DNA of 64,000 nucleotides, taken from assembly GCA_030762895.1 (NCBI GenBank), contig CM061069.1:22335630-22399629 (forward strand), given 5' to 3'. The notes beneath the pieces were generated by a model, which did no database searches, was not told where the DNA came from, and worked only from the letters and a program-made list of their open reading frames with translations. Position numbers and translations under genes: made by a program. The DNA is from Sophora flavescens. Lineage: Eukaryota; Streptophyta; Magnoliopsida; Fabales; Fabaceae. This document shows positions 31,132-41,800 of the stretch, in pieces (within the stretch, counting starts at the first letter, position 1; each line of letters starts with the position of its first letter).

Positions 31132-32203
31132 GATGCTATGATAGATGCCACCTATTATTCTATAGAAGCCTCCAATTTCAACAATATTGCTATTGTTGTC
31201 ACAGAGACTGGCTAGCCAAGTTTTGGTGGAACAAATGAACTAGATGCTATTTTAGAGAATGCCAAGACTTACAACAACAATTTGATTCTAAGAGTCATCA
31301 ATGGTTCAGGTCCCCCTAGTCAGCCAATGACAGCCATTAATATGTACATATATGATATATGGATTGTTTAATGAAGACAATAGGAATGGACCTATATCCG
31401 GGGGGGGGGGGGGGGGGGTGGGGCACTTTTTATACTAATGGAAGTACTGTTTATCCTGTCTTTTAGTGGTTCCAACCAGATTATTGGAAATTCTTCAGCA
31501 GTTTTTTGTTGGCTAAAGATGATGCAGACATTGATAAGCGCTACAAGCTGGACTGAACTGGACTTGTGGACCCTAAGGCCAAACAAATTGTGCAGCTAGC
31601 CAGCTATTCAAGCCAAGAGACCATGCTATTTCCCTAATAATTTGAAAAGCCATGCCTCTTATGCTTATAATGATTGTTATCATAAAATGCATAATGCTGG
31701 TGGAACATGTGATTTCAATGGTACAACTACAACAACTACCAAGGATCCTATTAAGTCCAATCTTCTGGTATGTAAACACTTGAAGTTATTTTCCTGTACT
31801 GTCAAGCATAAATAACCATGTGCTTTTCAAAATACACACTCAAAGTTGTAGGTATTCAATGTCTGGCTCAAGAATGAAACCTTCCTGTGCCTCATAAGTC
31901 CTACTAGTAAAGTCATCTAAAATTGCAACCTGACACTGATAAACTTGGACTACATAATTTAGAAATGCCTGAAGGGGTAGAAAATACTGGTGGACTCTTT
32001 AAAAGAAGTATCTGGTAATATAGCAAACATGTCATCATATTTCAACTTTCTATTCCATTATTCTATTGGGTTTTATCACTGAAATCTTTACCCTTGTGCA
32101 TTGTCTTGTCCTCTTGTTGAGGGTTTGTGGGAAGGCAGTGAAGCAATTAATGATGGGTACTTTGTTGCAGGTTATGGATCATGTATATATGAGGGAATGT
32201 GAG
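31129..32203 (+). pseudogene. GH17 beta-1,3-glucanase with X8/CBM43 domain, 3' part, degenerate
   Basis: The family hydrolyses or binds callose at the cell wall. The translation gives DAMIDATYYSIEASNFNNIA and IVVTETG, then a stop where the family has Trp (ETGWP), NELDAILENAKTYNNNLI and INMYIYD. These are the GH17 C-terminal motifs, including the catalytic Glu of ETG. After a 19-G run (31400-31418) the X8 domain follows: PCYFPNNLKSHASYAYNDCY and GGTCDFNGTTTTTTKDP. Splicing from 31750 to 32171 (acceptor TTGTTGCAG) would complete the domain with YGSCIYEGM and a stop. The donor reads TTAAGT instead of GTAAGT. The 5' catalytic half is missing. Retention of the intron shows this is not a processed copy. 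Confidence 0.8.
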
Positions 32204-32848
32204 AATATATGTTCATTTATTATGAATTAGACTTGCCAGTGATTGATATTGTTATTATATCTTAAAAATGTGATGCGAACATTGAATATTTTGATATCAC
32301 TTCTAACTTAAGCACTGAATGAAGGAGTTCATCTTTTACGGCATTTGGACCTATAGGTCCTTTTGGAGCAAGTATGAACCTACAGGGTCGATACGCTTTA
32401 GATTGCCATAGTTTTCATAAATTTTGCTTTTAATTTTGCTTTGGTCCATTTTTATTGTTCAAATCTACATGTCATCTTGTATGGTATATTTGGGTCATTG
32501 TAATTTATACTCTTCAAGTAGGCAGTTGCAAAAATTTAGTGTTATAGTTATAGAAGCCAAACAGAAAATTAGGCATTGAAGAAATTATTGTCATTGTTCA
32601 CATACAAAATGTAGTCATTTCATCACGAGTATAATGTTATTTATATGCAAGGGAAATAAATACTTGCTTACTCATATTCTCATATATGCAAGGGAAATAA
32701 GGACCATAATTATCAGGCACGGTGTAAAATGCAACAAATCATTTATAGATTACAAATGAAATCTACAATGTTAGATGAGATGTTAACATCAAAAGATAAT
32801 ATACAAAGCAGGCTTTCATCATGATGATATAAGGGTGGTTGATTTCAG
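32204..32848. other. noncoding, probably 3' flanks of the GH17 remnant and of TAF7
   Basis: No coding frame is recognised. Sequence just below 32849 is likely the TAF7 3' UTR on the minus strand. The remainder is AT-rich. Confidence 0.5.
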
Positions 32849-33526
32849 TTAAACTGACTCATCAGATTCATCAGAATCAGTCCTGTCAGGGTCCCCAGCA
32901 TTTGTAAGAGTCTCAAGAACATCATGTTTTGGTGCAGGTGTAGGTGCAGGTTTTTTAGCAGCAGCACCTCGAGCATTCTCATCCCTTTCTTCTTGCTCAA
33001 CCGCTTCCACATCGGCAGTTCCTCTAGCCATGATTTTGAGAAGATCTTTCTCAACACCTGAGACAAGCTCAGGATTGAGATCAGGCTCTCTGCGAAATCG
33101 ACGCTTGCGGGCGTCTTTCATGGGAGGGGTGAAGCCATGTCTGTACTCAACTACATCCGGAGCAGTATCACCAGATTCCCTCACCATAATCATCTGTTGC
33201 TCAACCACTTAGTTATATTGATTATCATCTCTAAAAGCAAGATTAAGAATTAATTAAGTGAAGAATGTTACCTGACCGATATCAGCAGTCTTAATCAAAG
33301 AACTATCATCATAAGTTTTATAGGATTCAACAACACAAGGAAGGTCTAACAGTGATGCTGAGAAGTGATCATTCCCGATCATAAAGCTGCCATTTCTCCC
33401 ATCCTCGCTAAACGACAAATCCAACGACTTCTCCACAGACGAAGACGGATCATTACTTTCATTCAAAAGATTCTCTATCCGCTCTGCAACACTTGGTGGA
33501 ACTCTAAGTATGAATTGCTCCTCCAT
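32849..33526 (-). CDS. TAF7: TFIID subunit 7 (TAF7), two coding exons
   Basis: TAF7 is a component of the general transcription factor TFIID in the nucleus. Exon 1 (33526-33272, 85 codons) begins MEEQFILRVPPSVAERIENL and carries the conserved NGSFMIGNDHFSASLLDLPC and VVESYKTYDDSSLIKTADIG of the TAFII55 N-terminal domain. The donor at 33271/33270 (CAG, then GTAACA) joins an acceptor AACAG at about 33194. Exon 2 (33193-32849) continues MIMVRESGDTAPDVVEYRHG, then PPMKDARKRRFRREPDLNPE and an acidic tail ending DRTDSDESDESV. The total is about 199 residues, close to the size of Arabidopsis TAF7. No stop or frameshift is seen. It is the only intact host gene here, and repeats flank it on both sides. 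Confidence 0.93.
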
Positions 33527-34240
33527 AGCTACAATTATTAGATTAGGTCAATCAAAATTCAAATTCAATTGAACAAATGCAGTTAATTCTCTTTCATTTG
33601 ATTTGAGGAGAAGAAAGAAGAAATCCTAAAATGGAAAATGGAACAACCAATAAATAGTTGCAGCAGAACCAAACATAGTCTAGGACAGTTTCATTTATTC
33701 AAGGAGAAAAAATATATTATAATCAAAGTAATGATAAAAAAAGCTACGAAAAATTTAAGGATTAAGCACACTAAAATAAACTTATATCCAAGATTATTAG
33801 GATCTGCCCCCAATCTATAAATCCCATTAACCAATCAGTCTGTTTTGATGAAACAGAAAACTAATGCCTGAACCACTTTCACCGTCTTTCAATATCAAAT
33901 GCATTGTCACCATAACAAATGTTTTGTTTTCAGCATTATTACGGCATGCCAAGCAGCAGCAACACATTGACAATTCATCATTTTATGTAAAACTGTCTCT
34001 ACCATATCCTCCCTGTTGCTGAATTCATTGTTGCCTCTTAGTTTTAAATACATTCGCAAGTCCTTATCTGGCTATTATTCATGCTTCTGTTTCAAATCAA
34101 AAAGATACACGCATGATTAGTTAAAGTGTATGATAATAAAAAAAAAAAGAGTGCCCATGAGCATTGTGTTAAAAAACGGTTGAACCTGAGGACCGCAAAG
34201 GATAGTGATTCAAGGTTCAACCTTTGATCAAACCGGGTTG

Positions 34241-34242
<2 letters not shown>

Positions 34243-34289
<47 letters not shown>
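34243..34289. repeat. (AT)n microsatellite in the predicted TAF7 leader intron
   Basis: About 47 bp of uninterrupted AT repeats. Confidence 0.95.
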
Positions 34290-34290
<1 letters not shown>

Positions 34291-34432
34291 CAAAACAAGC
34301 AATATTGTTCAACCCTTCCTTTTCAGCTAGCTAAATATGATTTATCATAGTACAAACTACAAAGACCCATACACATGGAGGGTCTCCTGTCAAGGAATTA
34401 GAATAATGTAAGCATTGTATCACAAAAGGATG

Positions 34433-34450
34433 TACACACACACACACACA
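34433..34450. repeat. (AC)n microsatellite in the predicted TAF7 leader intron
   Basis: Nine AC repeats. On the TAF7 sense strand these read GTGTGT. Confidence 0.85.
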
Positions 34451-35190
34451 TGTAAAGAAAACCAACCCTTCCTCCTAAACCCCACGAAAAAAAAAACAAT
34501 ATATGAGCCGGTGCCGATTAGAAAAGAAATGGAAGCACACAAAATTATGAATTTTATGATGAATAAAGCAACTGATCTTTCCAAAAATTGGGGAAAAAAC
34601 AGAGAGTAGGAATTTAACACTTCCATTCTCCCTTGATAAAACACCAGGGACTAAATTATGCCAATTCATCTTTGAAGCAACATGGGCACCTTCAATTGCG
34701 CAAAATTTACCATTTTGTCAGGCACACAAGTATAAGTAAAATGCGTTTCTTCCTGAATATCAACTGAAGGAATTCCACTATTAATTATTATGCAAACTTG
34801 AGAACCACCAAGAATCAAAATATTATGATTAATCAGATAGTTTTGTTTACATAAAACCCTAATGAGCTGAACGAAAGACTCGGGAGTCACGACCCATTTC
34901 AAATACAGAAAATTGTAAGAAGTGGAAGAGATAACAAAGCAGAGGGACGAGTCTTACTGTGAGAAGGCCGTCGTCGTGAGGGAAGGGCAGCCGAAAAGAG
35001 GGCTAGCCGTCGTGCGCTGCTCGCTAGTCTCACCGGAAACGCGTCGTCGTCGTGTCTCGTGAGGGGAGGGCGTCGCTGGTCTCACCCTCACCGTATCTCA
35101 GATTCAGAAGAAGGAAGGGAAAGTGAAAAATTAGAAAATCTAAAGAGAGAACCGAGAACCTCTCTGATCTGCTGCCTTAACCGTTTTAAT

Positions 35191-35623
35191 ATTTTTTTAT
35201 GCTTTGTTTGGTATGTGACCAGAAGAAGGAGAAGGGTGAAAGAGTGATAAAGAAAGATGAGAAGGTGGATTTGATGTATTATTTGGTATAAGCGAAATAG
35301 GAGAGAAACAGAAAAGAGATAAGTATTGATTGTTTTTTAAAATACGATAATGTGCCTAGATAAAAAAAATTCCAATCAAAATTAATTTAATTTTTATTTG
35401 AATTCAATTAATTAATTTATTAAATTACTTAACTTAATTTTTTCTAAATTAAATTAATTAGATTAATTTAATTAATTATTTATGATAATTAATTTAATTA
35501 TTAAATTAATTAATTAATTAAAATAATATATTCCAATTTATTTTCTTTTGCTTCATAAAATATTTTTCAAATAATCCAATGATTTCAATCCCACGTGAAG
35601 GAAAGTAACATTAATTCCTTAAG
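35191..35623. other. very AT-rich region upstream of TAF7
   Basis: Mostly AATTAA permutations (35370-35530), probably the TAF7 promoter side. A GTTTGGTATGTG motif near 35206 resembles MITE ends but I could not pair it with confidence. Confidence 0.5.
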
Positions 35624-36383
35624 GTGGTGTTTGGTATAGGAAATGTTTTATTGTTAGGCAAATTATATTTTTGGGAATGAGATTCTCAGGAATGACATTC
35701 CCAAGAATATTAATAAAACATATTTGGTTGACACTTCAGTTTCTCGGAAATAATATATTACATTCCGAATCCATGTTTGGTTCATTTGAAATATTCTCAG
35801 GAATATAATTCACTTTTCCAAAACTACCCTAATAAAATAAAAACTTTCAATTCATTTTTACACTGTGATGCAGGTTCTGACCAAATTGGAATGTGGTGCA
35901 TATGCTTTGTGCAAAAAGGATAGCTATCTGATAGGCTATTGTACGATATATACCTCTATACAAATTACAGGGGAGTTTTACCGGGGTGTATAGGTTGGTT
36001 CATCAGCATAGTGGAGTGCAAACACTATGGTGAAGAACGAAGATGGGTGGGGATGAAGTGATGAAGGAAGGGGAAAAACATCGTGGGTGAAGAACGAAGA
36101 TGGGTGGGGATGAAGTGACGAAGGAAGGGGAAGATCTAGTCGGGATGGATGGGGACAATTGGTAATTTGATATTATAAAAGTTTCTTATTTTCATGGGAA
36201 TACTTTTTTTCACACCCTCCTCCATGGGAATACAATTTTCACTTTCCTTCACAACTTTTATTTATTCCGGTGAATGTTTTATGCTCAGGAATAGTTTTTC
36301 ATCTCTTGTAACAAATATGGGAAAGTTTTATTCCCACCTTACATCCCCGAAAATATAAAAATATACCTTGTACCAAACGCCAC
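35624..36383. mobile_element. MITE-like element with GTTTGGTA inverted ends
   Basis: The left end GTGGTGTTTGGTATAGG (35624-35640) pairs with the right end CCTTGTACCAAACGCCAC (36366-36383) with few mismatches. The interior repeats GGGAAT and ATTCCC motifs in both orientations and carries no ORF. It looks like a non-autonomous DNA transposon of about 760 bp. The target duplication is not clear, so the superfamily is left open. Confidence 0.6.
36029..36135. repeat. 57-bp tandem duplication inside the MITE-like element
   Basis: A unit starting GGTGAAGAACGAAGATGGGT at 36029 repeats at 36086 with one or two differences. It is purine-rich on the plus strand. Confidence 0.88.
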
Positions 36384-36689
36384 ATATGTTTGTTAAAAAT
36401 TAAAAAAAAATTGCTTAAATAAAAGGAAAAGAACAAATTTTGGAAGATTGCCTGCAACATGTCAATGAAAGAGAGAGGAAAGGGTAGTAATGTAAAAAAT
36501 TAAACATGGAGACTTTCTTTCATCTTTCTAGACAACTTCCAGGAGAAGGAAAAAAGCATGGGATCCACGTTAATTTAATCTCCCTTCTCTATTTCTCCTA
36601 TGTACCAAACGAATGAGAAGTGATATTTCTCTGCTCTTTCTCTCTCTGCTCTTTCCCTCTTCCTTATTCCTTGCCTAACAAACACACCA
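36384..36689. other. intergenic DNA
   Basis: No gene. Contains a further TACCAAACGAATGAG motif (36603) and a CT-rich stretch. Confidence 0.4.
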
Positions 36690-37865
36690 TAAGTAAAACC
36701 CTATTTTGGTCCTTAAAAATTTTCGATGACCCAATTTTGTCTCTGAAAATAAAAATTGCATCATTTAGTCCCCAAATTTATTTCTATGAGACAGTTTGGT
36801 CCCTCCATTGGTCAACCGTCTTTGACCTCCGTTAAGTTGATGATTTGGAACGTTAAATGGCCTAGGTGTCAGTTAATTAAATTTTTTGACTCATTTTAGT
36901 CCCTCCTTTTTTCTTTAGTGACCCATTTTAATCTCTAGAAAAGTTATCGTGACCTAATATGACCCCTGTGTGTATTAGACTACCAGAATGACCTCTTTTA
37001 TATACAACCATGCACAATAAAGACCTTTATTTTGAACCACCAGAATAAAGTAACTTCGAGGTTGATATTTCTTGTATTTAAAGAGACAACTCAGTTTGGC
37101 CAAATTCATCTTCAGGTTGGCATGGAGTTTGACAACCTTGAATTGTTCAAGAATGTTGTAAGGGATTACAAGATATGTAAAGGACTTGCAAGATCAAAAC
37201 TTGCAAAACCAAAAAGTACAAGGAAGACAAGCAAGAAAAAAAAAATCAATGCTGAACAAGATGGAACTATGTCACAAACCGAGCCTCAAACAGAAGTTGT
37301 CACACGGGTATTATATTTTGGAGTACGATGAACTTGTTTGTAATCTAATATTTGTTTCTGATCATTCATTTTGATTATTATTTTAGAGGCAAGAAGGGCC
37401 TCATTATAATGTCCAACCCCAGGCACTACAACAAGTTGGAAGTCAGCTAACTGTTAATTTCAATATTGCATTTGTTTCATTCTTAACTATTCTGGTGGAT
37501 TTGGTTCATTGTATTGCATTTGGTTCATTCTGGTTGTGCAAAATAGAGGCCATTCTTGTGCATGATTGTACATAAAAGAGGTTATTCCGGTAGTCTAATA
37601 CACACAGGGACCATATTGGGTCATGATCACTTTTCCAGGGACTAAAATAGGTCACCAAAGAAGAAAAAAAAAAAGGGACTAAAATGGGTCAAAAAATTTA
37701 ATTAACTGACACATAGGCTACTTAACGGAAGTCAAAGACGGTTGACTGATGAAGGGACCAAACTGTCTCACGAAAGTAAATTTGGGGGAGTAAATGTGCC
37801 TTTTTTTTTCAGGGACCAAAAGTGGGTCCTCAAAAAATTTGAGAGACAAAAATGAGCTTATACTC
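36690..37865. mobile_element. long-TIR MULE-like element with a transposase remnant
   Basis: Inverted arms of about 320-345 bp (left 36690-37032, right 37543-37865) pair over most of their length. Matched landmarks include TTTTGGTCC near both ends, CAAACTGTCTC/GAGACAGTTTGG, GTCAAAGACGG/CCGTCTTTGAC, and TGTGTGTATTAGACTACC against GGTAGTCTAATACACACA. The central 0.5 kb holds a short ORF that resembles the start of MULE transposases. Long TIRs plus a MULE remnant support a Mutator-like origin. I did not find a convincing 9-bp target duplication. Confidence 0.75.
37032..37331 (+). pseudogene. MULE transposase N-terminal remnant
   Basis: The short plus-strand frame contains VGMEFDNLELFKNVVRDYKI, matching the start of the MuDR-type DNA-binding domain, where a GMEF...F...VRDY pattern is typical. 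It then switches to a lysine-rich stretch (KPKSTRKTSKKKK) like the extreme C terminus of these transposases. The whole catalytic core is therefore deleted. The remnant is too short to act. Confidence 0.6.
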
Positions 37866-37978
37866 TTTTTCTTTAATATAATAAAAATAATAATTTAAAG
37901 GACAAAACTTATGTACATTTCCATAGTTATATTATATGCTATTTTCCAATAACACCATATACACGAGAGTATACCTAA
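37866..37978. other. short spacer ending in TAA target duplication
   Basis: AT-rich spacer. The last three bases (37976-37978) are the left TAA of the next element. Confidence 0.6.
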
Positions 37979-39342
37979 GGGTATATTTAGATTGATAGAA
38001 GGGATGAAATAGATGGGAATGAAATGGGTGGTATGATGCTCCATTATTTGGATTATATAAAAAATGATGGAACTCAATGGAACGCAATGCACATTCCATT
38101 ACATATCCTCATTTTTCTTCCCAACCAATTTGGGAGGAAAGGGATGGAATGAAAACTCTGGTATTTTATAAAATTGTAATTTCACTTTTTTGTCCATGCC
38201 CTACTTCCTCTTTCACGACTCTTCATTTTTTCCTGATCGCAACTTGGATTCTGCAACTCAATTCACGCTCATAACTCTTCTTCTGCTTACTGGACATGTG
38301 AAATACCGAGGTTGGACTTCAAGTCCACTAGGATGATGACAGTGATCAAATTGCTGAGACAGAAAATAAATGCAAAACTGAAAGCTTGTTGAGTGATGAA
38401 CTCCACTATCAAATCTAACATGGTTCAGACTTGGGAGATATGCAAACGTGGAAAGAACCATTTTATGTAGAAAAAAATAAAGAATAAAGGTTCATTTGGG
38501 GTCCTCAAAAAAAAAAAATGGGCCCGTTTTAATTCATGACAAAATTAACGTATCAAATAAGTCCATCATAATTTTAAACTAGAAACATGTTAGTCCCTCC
38601 ATCAACCCCTGTTAATTTGGGTCCTTTAAGTCGATGAAATGTTCCGTTTTCTTGCTTAGGTGTACTGTTATATGATATTTACGATTTCCACTTGGTTATT
38701 AAACATTTACTTAAATGTCCAAAATGCTCAAAACAACACCATTTTGAACACACATGGTAAAAGGAAACTAGCCCCTTAAGCAATCAAAAAACACCACTTA
38801 AATGTCTAAAATGAGACCTAATCAACATCACTCCAATATCTGTTCCAAATTAGCAATTGTTGAACCTTAATTTATAGAGATAACAGATAGTCTCTAACGG
38901 GATCAAACGGACGGACAAACATGTCCTAAGTTTGAAATTGTGAGGGACTAATTTGATACTTTACTTTATCAGGGACTATAAAACGGACCCCGGTATTTTT
39001 TTCAGGGATCAAAATAGGTCTTTTTTCAAAAAACAAAATTCAAAATTAATCAAATTGAATTCAAAACGATACTTCCAACTTTGTTATTTTAAAAATACTT
39101 TATTAAACATATATAAATAAAATATTACTATTTTTAAAGTAAGGGTAATATAGGGAAAAAATTATGATTCATTCCATTTGGTTTACTTCCCAAAACGATG
39201 GAATGAAAACTTTGTTCCGTTCCATCATAAAATATCCAAACGATCAAATGGAATTTTCATTTATTTCAGTTTTGTTCCCGCTTCGTTCCATTACGTTCCA
39301 TTCCACTCTGTTTCATCCCCTTCCACCAATCCAAACATACCC
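37979..39342. mobile_element. PIF/Harbinger-like inverted-repeat element hosting another element
   Basis: The left terminus GGGTATATTTAGATTGATAG (37979) pairs with the right terminus CCACCAATCCAAACATACCC (ending 39342). The inverted arms continue as GGAATG/CATTCC-rich sequence. TAA at 37976-37978 and TAA at 39343-39345 form the 3-bp duplication typical of PIF/Harbinger insertions. There is no transposase ORF, so it is non-autonomous. Element 38490-39025 is inserted in it, which accounts for part of its 1.36-kb length. Confidence 0.75.
38490..39025. mobile_element. long-TIR element nested in the PIF/Harbinger-like element
   Basis: Arms of about 150 bp are inverted. Left landmarks GTCCTCAAAAA, CCCGTTTTA, GTATCAAATAAGTCC and ACATGTTAGTCC face right landmarks CATGTCC, GGACTAATTTGATAC, TAAAACGGACCC and CAGGGATCAAAATAGG. 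The arm vocabulary (TTTTGATCCCTGA) is like the MULE-like element at 36690-37865 but the sequences are not the same family. No coding remnant is seen in the short interior. Confidence 0.65.
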
Positions 39343-39345
39343 TAA

Positions 39346-40184
39346 GTCTTTCCTAATTTAAAATCATTTGGAAAGGACTGACTGGTTTTCCGATTCCTAT
39401 TTTCACAGGCTCAACCGGTTTTTGAAGTTTTTCCTAGTTTGAATGCTATAATAATTCTATGGTCCAATCAGAATTGGAGAGGCTTTTAATCTACAATTCG
39501 AGCACTTTTTAACACATTGCACTTGAGTTGATTACTAGAATAGCATGAATCCAATTACAGAATGTAAATCAAAATCAACAACATGAAATGAATTCTCCTT
39601 GCCTGAAAATACCTGGGGAAGAAGTGTTGTGTGGAGGACGCTAGCGGGGGAGGAAGGATGAAGATAACTGACACCAGTTGAGGAAGAATATTGTTGAACG
39701 AAGAGGGAGAGGGACACCACGCCTTGTTGAGAGAAAAGCATCAAGAGACTAGAAAATCTAGGGTTCAAAATTTAAAATTAGTGAGTAGAATTTTTAAAAT
39801 TACTTCGTTTAGGTAGTGTTAAACAATCACTTAAAAAAGTATGAAGTTGCTTGAATAGAATAATAATGTTTTTTGATAGTTTATTATACCATGGTAAAAT
39901 AGGAAAATGTGGTTGTTTTCAAAATAATCAAAAGTTATTTTCAACTCATATCATTTAACCTTAGGATTCTAAGTACATTCCATAAAATACTAACCAATTA
40001 AGCATACCTCATGGGAAAACTCTTCAAGCTTTTATGTGAATCATATCCCTCCTCTGTAATTTCAATTTGTCAATTGACAGGTAAAGTTGCATTATTAGTT
40101 GCAGGAATGACTATTGTTCCAAGTAGGAACAATAGAGTTCTCAAGTAATGGATTAATCCTACAATCGAAAGTCTAGTATGAAAT
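39346..40184. other. intergenic DNA with a possible orphan 5' exon
   Basis: Mostly AT-rich. At about 39613-39775 (minus strand) there is an exon-like island. It starts with AACCCTAGATTTTC, has an ATG frame MLFSQQGVVSLSLFVQQYSS and ends in a donor CCCCAG, then GTATTTTC. No downstream exon is recognised toward lower coordinates. It could be a displaced first exon or chance. GC content rises near 40185 where element E sequence seems to begin. Confidence 0.35.
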
Positions 40185-40799
40185 TGAGCTGAGCTTCTCC
40201 CTGGTAGCTCTTCTTGCTTTATAGTCTCGAGTAGGTGTCAGGGGCGTGATGTCGTTGTGTTCGTTGGGCTCCCATACTTTTTCCGTAAATCGTGGGCAGG
40301 ATCCCTTTTCCATGTGAGTCGTTCTTCACGAAGTGCATGCTGCTTCTAGAATTCTCCACGGTCACGTGTTCAGTTACTAGGCAATGGCTCTCGGGAATCT
40401 TGACACCAACTCGGGCTCGTGCTTATGCAGACCATCTTGGGTAGAACCTTCTCAGGAAGTGGAGATACTGGGCGACCATCTTGACAAATTTGGGCTTAAC
40501 CGGACCAAATGCTGAAAAGCGAGCCTATGTCCAGATCCAGCGAGAACAGAAGCCCCCAAGCCTCGAGCTGAGTTCAGCGAAAATTCTTACTTTGTATTTG
40601 GCGTTCCTGCTTTTCTCGACCCTGGCCCATTGCTTCTCGAGCTACGTTCATCCTTAAGATTCTTTGTCCTTTCTTTTGATATGTGCTCCCCTTTTCTCTG
40701 TCCAGCACGGGCGCCTTATGCGTTAACCTTTGCCATTCCTCTTCCTTACGCGTTTCACTTTGGGTGGCTCAAGGTGTTCTTCACTTGACACGTGTTCTT

Positions 40800-41071
40800 C
40801 AGTTTCTGGGTTTATTTAAGCCTCATTTTCTTCAACATTCAAAAACTTGCTTGTTTTCTTCTTTCTTGAACAGTCCTTTGCATTTTCGTGTTTCCGCATT
40901 GTTTCCTCTTCTCGTTCTAGGTAAAGCTTTCCCCTTCCTTTCTTTTCTGAATTATGCGATTGTTTCTTTGGTAGTTCTTGCCTTTTCCTTTTGCATTTCT
41001 TGGAGTTTGTTTGGTTCTGCCCCCTATCTTCTCTTGTGTATCTGGAGTACGGGTAAGATAAAACGAAAACA
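40800..41071 (+). promoter_or_regulatory. candidate promoter and leader of the antisense ORF in element E
   Basis: A TATA-like TTTATTTAAG lies at 40811-40820. It is followed by a CT-rich leader and the start context AAAACAATGGATGG at 41066-41079. This would drive the extra ORF toward pol, against the element's main transcript. It may lie inside or next to the 3' LTR. The proposal comes from sequence only. Confidence 0.4.
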
Positions 41072-41800
41072 ATGGATGGTGGCATTGTTCACGACGACAA
41101 AGCGGTTGTCCCTGCCGCTACTAATCTCGGCCCCTCATACTCTTTGTTTGATCCTGCGGTTCTAAGTATCCCCTCTACATTTCAAAGTGTTGAGTCCCTA
41201 GTTGAGTTGAAAGGTTATGCTACGGATTGTGAGGGCTTAGATAGGGTGGTGCTCCTCCCTTGCCGCAGTGAGGACAGAGTATGCAACCAATCTTCGTCGC
41301 CCAATTTTGTTTTCATGCACAAACGGGTTTTGACCCATGTCGGGGTTCGATTTCTTTTCAAGGATTTTGAGTGTGCTGTGTTGAGTTGTCTTAACGTGGC
41401 TACTTCCCAGCTACACCCCAACAGCTGGTCCTTCGACAAAGCCTTTGAAATAGTTTGAGTTCTTCGGTATTTCCCCAAATCTTAGGAAATTCTTTTCTCT
41501 TTTTTGTGTGATACAAAGTGGATTAGTTGGGTGGTTGTCCCTGAGTTCAATTCAAAACCATAAGATTTTTGAGTCGTATTCGTCTTCCTGGAAAGGGTTC
41601 AAACCTGAATTTTTAAAGTTGCGCAAAGAGGGCCCTCTCCTCCTTTTCGAATATCACCGTTTACCCCACCGAGATAAGTTAGAGGTTTTGTTCCTCGAAC
41701 AACTTGTGGCGTGAGTTGTCGTCGTTTGATTGAGTTGGCAAATGATCCGACTAGACAAGATGAGTACATGGGTGAGGAATTCTGACTTATATATTACTGG

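Larger units (their letters stand above)
33527..35190 (-). promoter_or_regulatory. TAF7: TAF7 5' UTR exon and 1.4-kb leader intron (predicted)
   Basis: An acceptor (TTGTAG) lies two bases upstream of the TAF7 ATG, at 33529-33530. A good donor (CACA, then GTAAGAC) lies at 34957/34956 on the minus strand. It follows a GC-rich, CT-rich exon-like stretch (34958 to about 35190) that contrasts with the AT-rich surroundings. This predicts a noncoding first exon and a long leader intron, common in plant housekeeping genes. The intron holds the (AT)n and (CA)n tracts. The transcription start is not determined. Confidence 0.6.

Noticed and set aside
30499..32848. Helitron carrying the two gene fragments
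   Set aside because: I saw no convincing 5' TC end or 3' hairpin-CTRR end, so it is left as a hypothesis in the findings only.
35199..36690. A larger inverted-repeat element from GTTTGGTATGTG (35206) to ACAAACACACC (36677)
   Set aside because: Only short, weak end similarity. I could not pair arms or find a duplication, so I kept only the 35624-36383 element.
40683..41165. 160-codon plus-strand frame overlapping the antisense ORF start
   Set aside because: Pyrimidine-rich leader sequence gives a hydrophobic low-complexity peptide. The overlapping frame from 41072 carries the recognisable domain.
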